Of a stretch of 64,000 nucleotides of DNA, positions 58,313 to 64,000 are shown one piece after another. Below the pieces are notes generated by a model. It did no database searches, was not told where the DNA came from, and saw only the letters and a list, made by a program, of their open reading frames with translations. The stretch covers positions 46,555,534 through 46,619,533 of the forward strand of contig NC_041009.1 in NCBI RefSeq assembly GCF_004193775.1, in the 5' to 3' direction. Numbering within the stretch: position 1 is the stretch's first letter; every line of letters begins with the position of its first letter. Made by a program: the position numbers and the translations under genes. The stretch comes from Glycine soja. Its lineage: Eukaryota; Streptophyta; Magnoliopsida; Fabales; Fabaceae.

Positions 58313-59700
58313 AAACCATATTTAAATTGATAAATACTAATCAAATATTATCCATTGTCCTTCCTCCATGACCTTATTTTTGTCATATTCCTCATTAAAT
58401 TAACCATACAAAAATCTAAATCCTTCATTTAAAAATCAAATATATCTAAAGGCTCAAAATTGTTTCTCACGGTGAGAGATTTTTAGTTTTATTTTTACGA
58501 AAAATTTTAATCGTCATAAATCATAATTTAAATTCAAAATAAATAATATCAACTTTTTAGCCACCAAAAATTACATTTTAATTATTTTAACTATCACATA
58601 TTCACTCAACTGACCACAAAAATTTTAAAAAAAATACTTTTTTTTAATTAGAACTTAACACAGATTAAAATTTATTGAAAACCTAAAACAAAATTTGAAA
58701 ATTTATTTAAATCTTCTTTAAAAAAAAGACACAAACTTTGTCTTTTCCCTAAACCCCTCTCTCTATATAAACGTGTGAAAATTATGTTTTCCTATACCTA
58801 TACTCTCCTCACTCTCCCTCATATTCACTTTTATTTGAATACTATCCTTTCAAAAAGTGGTGAACTTCACCCTCTTTAAGTACTAACAAATATGATATAT
58901 CATTTTGAGAGATTTTAATATCAATTGAACAATTTAACAAGCTTTACGTGAATATCAAAAATCAATTTCAAATTATATTTTATCTTCAAAATTTAAATAT
59001 GCTCAAACATGTATATGATATATTATCAGATACTTGTAATATCAACTAAACAAATTGACCTAACTTCTTATCTCTTTTTGATTTATCATTTTCAATATCT
59101 TCTTATTTTAACTTGAATTTGAATAGTTTAAAAAAATATTTTTTCAATATATAAAAATTATTTATCATAAATATAAAATATAATTTATTTGTTCAAAAAT
59201 ATTTATTTATTATATATTTTAATTATAATATAATTTATATATTTAGAAGTATATTTTTATCATAAATTATAAATTTTCATTTATAAAATAAACATTTACT
59301 TTATATAATACATAGACTAAAATACTAGTATATTTAAATTAAATGCAATATTTAAGTTTAAATTTAAATTGAAGATTTTGAAAAATAACAGATTAAAAAA
59401 GATAAAAAGATAAAAGATAAGAAAGTAAGATGAATCGTTTAGTTGATATTAAAAATATAAGTCGAATCATACTCTATCGCTTATAATAAATTTATCAATT
59501 TTTAAAAAAAAAATAAAAAAGAATTATTTTAAATAATATGGAAACGATTATCTGTGATTAATAAATTAAAGTATGCATTTAAGAAAAGTAAAGTTCCCCG
59601 CTCAAAATGACTGAATGAGATACAAGCAGCAGTGGCAAGCCAACCAAAATTGATTTAGCTGTATAAAAAAGAAACCCAACATTGATTTAGTTGTACTTTA
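58313..59700. other. AT-rich region upstream of FATA
   Basis: No gene is visible. The FATA promoter and the CT-rich leader (about 59780-59940) lie at its right end. Confidence 0.6.
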
Positions 59701-59942
59701 TTGGACGGTACAAAAGTTGAAAAAGACGAGGTTGGTTCGGTTTGGTGAAAACAGAGAGGAAAAAACAGAGCCCATTGAGAACACACGTGCTTCATTCACT
59801 ACTTCAGTGTCGCTTCCCATCTCTATCTCTTTCACAACGTTCTTCAATTCAAAACCACTTGTTTCTTCAGTTCCACTCTGCTTCTTCCCCTTTCTCTTCT
59901 CATACTCACCCAGCTTTCCTTTTTATTAAAAAATAAAAAAAA

Positions 59943-62347
59943 ATGTTGAAGCTTTCGTGCAATGGCTTGGACCGGGCTCACTCGCTGGCCCAATGCGGCT
60001 TTGCGGGCCGGCCCGCCTGCGTCGTCCCTCGCCGGAGGATAAGCGGCGTCTCCGGATTCTGGTCGCCGGGCGGCAGGGCGATCCGGGTGTCGGCGGCGGT
60101 GGTGTCGGCGAAGGATGGCGCGGTGGCGACCCGGGTGGAGGCGGAGTCCGGGACGCTGGCGGACCGGCTGAGGGTGGGGAGCTTGACGGAGGATGGGTTG
60201 TCTTACAAGGAGAAGTTCATTGTGAGGAGCTACGAAGTTGGGATCAATAAGACTGCCACTGTTGAAACCATTGCTAATCTCTTGCAGGTCTTGATTGTTG
60301 ATTTGTTTGTTCAATTGGGTGATTTTGATTTGATTTGATTACTTCATCTTGTTTAATTGGTGGATTGATTGGATTTTGAGCATCTGGGTGTTTCTGGTTC
60401 ATGTGGGTTTGTGCATGTTTTAGATTGGGGAATGGGATTTCTTTTTTCTCTTTCTAAAATCTAAAGTGAAAAATGACGATATTTTGGCAATTGGGGTTGT
60501 TTTGTTTGGACTAAAACAGTTTTAAAGTTTACAAATTGAAGATTTGAGGCATTCAAGGTTGTTCTGTGTATGATCTATAGTAGTTTTTTGGTTTTGCTGT
60601 TTTGTGGCAATTTAAGGATTCCAGATTGGGAGGCACCGAGTTCCATGCATGGAGTGTTGGAGTTTGGAATACAAGATTTTGGAAAAAGTTTGCTTTGTTT
60701 TCTTATTCGTGCTTCTTTTTTGTATTAGTGCTAATTTGTTTCCTTGATTTTAACTCCCTGATTCAGAATAATCGTCATATTAAGAACTAGTACTCTCCTT
60801 TCTAGTCCCAGTCTTATGAAAATACTTATATATGTTCTTTGATGGTTTGCTCATTGTAATACCATTATGGCGTCCCAGGTTTGAGAGAAGGCAGTCCCTT
60901 AACTCATCCAAACCAAAAGATGAAAATCAGTTGGAAAATATAATTGATTTTTTATTTTCTAAAGTATCAAATGAATTTGGCTGTTTTTTATAGACTGTTT
61001 GATTAAACAGAAAAACAGACAGATCTACCTTAGGAGCCGAATTTATCTAATATAAAGAGCATGTGCTATTGTATTCCTCAAATGAATTTTGAAATGTTTG
61101 GTGACTTTGTGTAGGAGGTTGGATGTAATCATGCTCAGAGTGTTGGATATTCTACTGATGGTTTTGCAACCACCCCTACGATGAGAAAATTGCGTCTCAT
61201 ATGGGTTACTGCTCGCATGCACATTGAAATCTACAAATACCCTGCTTGGTGGGTTTTTGTTCTTTATGACACTCAGTTTATAAACTCTAGTTTGAAAAGT
61301 CTAAGCTAAACGATTCCAACAGGAGTGACGTTGTTGAGATAGAGACATGGTGCCAAGGTGAAGGAAGGGTTGGGACAAGGCGTGATTTTATACTGAAAGA
61401 CTATGCAAGTGATGCAGTCATTGGAAGGGCAACAAGGTAAAGATTTTCCCTACAAATTGGACAGTTGTGAATTGTGATGCTTTTAGAAATTTTTCCTACA
61501 GCAGTTAGATGATAAATATTATAATTATGCACTATAATATACCGAGTTTTTTCTGGCATGGCTCCTTTCAGGTCTTAAATGGCAGATCAATTGTTAACAA
61601 GTAGGATATGCTTACTTTGTGTAGGACTATGATGATATCTGACCACTCTTTGATTTCTGGGCAACCTTGTAGAGGACCCATCACAAGCTTTTCCTTTTGA
61701 TCTCTTTCCTCAGTTGAGCTCATGATAGTTTCTTTTGGTACCAACCAACTATCAGTGATGAGCCTATATAATATAACCTATGCTATTTAGTGGCAAAAAG
61801 GATAGGAGACTAAACTACTGGTTATTAAACTTTATCCCTAAGTAACAAGGATGCTAGGGATTTTATAAAAGCATAAAGCTCAGAAGTTGTGCCTTGGTGA
61901 CTTGTTGGTCATGAGTTCGAATCCGGAAACAGCCTCTTTGCATATGCAAGGGTAAGGCTGCGTACAACATCCCTCCCCCATACCTTCGCATAGCAAAGAG
62001 CCTCCGGGCAATGGGGTACGAAGTTTATAAAGCTCAGAAGTAATACTGTCCCAAAATCTTAATTTGACAGAAAATTATCCATTGATGCAAATCAAGATAC
62101 ATTAACTATTAATTCCTTTGCATCATAAATTGGTGCATCTCTAAATTTTGGCATGTTTATGTTTTGTTGCATACAATAGCAATACTGTCTGATGAAATAA
62201 TTTGTTTTAGATACTTTCATATAGTTGACTATTTACATTTAATTGTTTCAGCAAATGGGTAATGATGAATCAGGACACCAGACGACTCCAGAAAGTTTCT
62301 GATGATGTTAAAGAAGAGTATTTGGTTTTCTGTCCTCGAGAGCCCAG
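59943..62347 (+). CDS. FATA: Acyl-ACP thioesterase A (partial, 3' end off the window)
   Basis: FATA releases oleate from acyl carrier protein in the plastid stroma, ending fatty-acid synthesis. Four exons are visible: 59943-60287, 61115-61248, 61323-61436 and 62252-62347. The junctions restore the codons (TTGCAG^GTCTTG / GTGTAG^GAGGTT; GCTTG^GTGGGT / ACAG^GAGTGAC; ACAAG^GTAAAG / TTTCAG^CAAATG; CCCAG^GTAGTC). They encode 229 residues. Residues 1 to ~70 are Arg/Ala/Ser-rich and fit a chloroplast transit peptide. The thioesterase N-terminal hot-dog domain follows, with GSLTEDGLSYKEKFIVRSYE, VGINKTATVETIANLLQ, GFATTPTMRKLRLIWVTAR, PAWSDVVEIETW and ATSKWVMMNQDTRRLQKVS. The catalytic Asn/His/Cys half lies beyond base 64000. 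The leader is CT-rich. Confidence 0.94.
61873..62041 (+). mobile_element. Au-type SINE with 15-bp target duplication
   Basis: The body 61888-62026 contains a tRNA-type B box, GAGTTCGAATCC (61913-61924). The downstream sequence (CTCTTTGCATATGCAAGGGT, GGCTGCGTACAA, CCATACCTTCGCA, GGGCAATGGGGTACG) is characteristic of the angiosperm Au SINE. It is flanked by the identical 15-mer ATAAAGCTCAGAAGT at 61873-61887 and 62027-62041. The A box is missing or short, so it is probably a 5'-truncated copy. It lies in FATA intron 3 in the sense direction. Confidence 0.9.
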
Positions 62348-64000
62348 GTAGTCACTTTTCTTTATCATATGCTGCCAAGGCATTACAACTTACTCAAACT
62401 TTGTTAGACGATTTGTTTTATTTAGGTGTTCTTAATCATTGTTGTAATAACAAGACTTGATAAGCAGAAGAGATCAAACTTTCTGGGGCTTCTTAGCTCA
62501 CTAGTGCAAAGAGGGTTACACTACTTGATCAATATTCTATATCTTTATGGATTCTGGAATAAATTAAATTATAGCATATGATCTTGCATGCATCAAAAGT
62601 ACATTTTGAAATGACATCTTACAACTTTTATTTTCTGGTTGGAAGGAAGAGCTTACCAGCTTCATATAGTTTGCAGTAAACTGCACTGCAGGTTGTTAGT
62701 TAAGCCATTGACTAGGTACCAAGTGAGGCATCACTAATGAGGATGTCACTAGATTGTCAAGTAAAATCTGGGACACATGTTCACATATTTATGTAGCCTT
62801 ATATTTGAAATCACTTGAATTTATGAATTAACACCCATCAAATTCTGTGACTCTTATCACTTGTGCTATATCAAGTCAAGAGTCTCCACTTTTGGCAGTG
62901 TCAGGGCTCAAGCTTTAATTAATTGGGCGAGAAGGGTTTTTGAGGGAAGGGGTATAGGTTGAGGAAAGGTGGAGAACTATTACCAAAAGAACAAAAGTTG
63001 AGCACACCTCAACCCAACTATGTTATCCTACCCATTCATATATATCCAGAGAAATATTATTTCTTGATTGTTACTTGAACATTTTCCAAAGAAAGTTTCA
63101 CCAATAACAATAAGTCCAAATGAAGTAATACAAGTATAATTTTTTTCATACCCTCCCTCTCTTTGTGTGATAGATTTCTTGAAATAATGATTTAGCCTAG
63201 GATTATAGTTCATGTGTGATTGAATGAGAGGGAAAATAAGGAAACAGCATGTGGAGTCCACCTCCTTGGGTAGAAACCATGATAGATCAGTGATCAGAAT
63301 TCCTGTTCTAAACTGAAATCAATCCTGTAGTTGTTATTTTAATTAACCTCACTAAAACACTTCTAAAAATATGGAGATCCACTATTTAAAGATCATTCCA
63401 CATAATTCTAGAAATGACTGGATCTTTCTGAACTTAATGACCTTTTGGTTCTTTATCAACTGCCCTTGATTACAGACTCCAAGTGGTGAAAATAACTGTT
63501 TTCATTACTTCATAATTAAGAATCAACTATTGCTAATCTCTAAAATTCTTAATTGACAAATAAAGGAGATTTAACAGCATCACCATCATTGTTATTCATA
63601 ACTGATTGTTGACATTGTGATACCATTTCTATTAACAACACAAACCTGGATTTGATTACTTTCAGCAGCTTCTGCCACTTACCTTTTTTAGGAAAGGACG
63701 TGAGGAAGTTTCGTAGTGATTTCTTATAAAATTGTGGGAACTTTACTACAAATACCATGTTCCATTATTTTAAAAACGAGTCTTCCTATAATGACTCATT
63801 ATTCATAACTGATTCATGTTTTTTTTTTGGTAATTGCCAATTGGTACAAAAATTGGCTTTTGAACAATTTTTTCTTAGCATGCTACAAGTAGCTTGGTTG
63901 AATTGTTATGGCTGAATGATCATACTACATTGCTTGTCTTGTTACTGTTAGTGATTTGGTGTGTTTCAAATTTCAATACCCTGGCTGGATTGCTGCTTAA
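62348..64000 (+). other. FATA intron 4 (continues off the window)
   Basis: It starts with donor GTAGTC. No further FATA exon can be recognised before the end of the window, so the intron is at least 1.65 kb or an unrecognised exon is missing. Confidence 0.6.

Noticed and set aside
59844..60314. 156-codon minus-strand frame and a 97-codon plus frame over FATA exon 1
   Set aside because: They arise from the GC-rich transit-peptide exon. The frame from 59943 matches FATA and splices correctly.
61913..61924. B-box sequence as a tRNA gene
   Set aside because: There is no cloverleaf or full A box. The flanking sequence is that of an Au SINE with target duplications.

Overview
The window is nuclear DNA of a flowering plant. 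Every gene has plant homologues, and coding exons are split by long AT-rich introns with GT..AG borders. The repeats are plant types: a Ty1/copia element primed by initiator tRNA-Met, an RTE LINE with a TTG tail, an Au-type SINE, MULE and hAT MITEs, and TRIM-like LTR pieces. The gene set and the style of the repeats suggest a legume, probably soybean or a close relative. That species call is inference, not proof.

Layout, left to right. (1) 102-3652 (-): the 5' half of an FHA-domain protein close to Arabidopsis FHA2, running off the left edge. (2) 4.6-19.7 kb (+): a tandem pair of two-exon UDP-glycosyltransferases. The first (5616-13159) is open, carries a copia element backwards in its intron, and has two unusual residues in the sugar-donor box. 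The second (15792-19686) is a pseudogene with two in-frame stops. (3) 23201-23681 (+): a small zinc-binding protein like the C-terminal part of DUSP12, behind a long probable leader intron that resembles the leader of the UGT pair. (4) 25.5-38.9 kb (-): a tandem F-box/FBD/LRR family with three broken copies and one intact copy (37157-38851). One broken copy is split inside its F-box by a 1.47 kb MULE-like element. (5) 45046-47006 (+): DPM3, the 89-residue subunit of dolichol-phosphate mannose synthase. (6) 48268-54801 (-): a trypsin-like peptidase-domain protein with a 4.9 kb intron that holds a 5'-truncated RTE LINE. (7) 59943-62347 (+): the first four exons of the plastid acyl-ACP thioesterase FATA, running off the right edge, with a SINE in intron 3.

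The genes do not form an operon or obvious pathway. They are unrelated housekeeping genes (FHA2, DPM3, FATA, the DUSP12-like protein) separated by two fast-evolving tandem families (UGT and F-box) and by transposons. The points most worth a second look are: the composite retroelement with two different LTR types; the MULE insertion whose 9-bp duplication shows exactly how an F-box was broken; that element's TTCCGGAA arrays and 82-bp perfect palindrome; the leader shared by the UGTs and the DUSP12-like gene; and the altered UGT donor box. I saw no CRISPR array, rRNA or free-standing tRNA gene.
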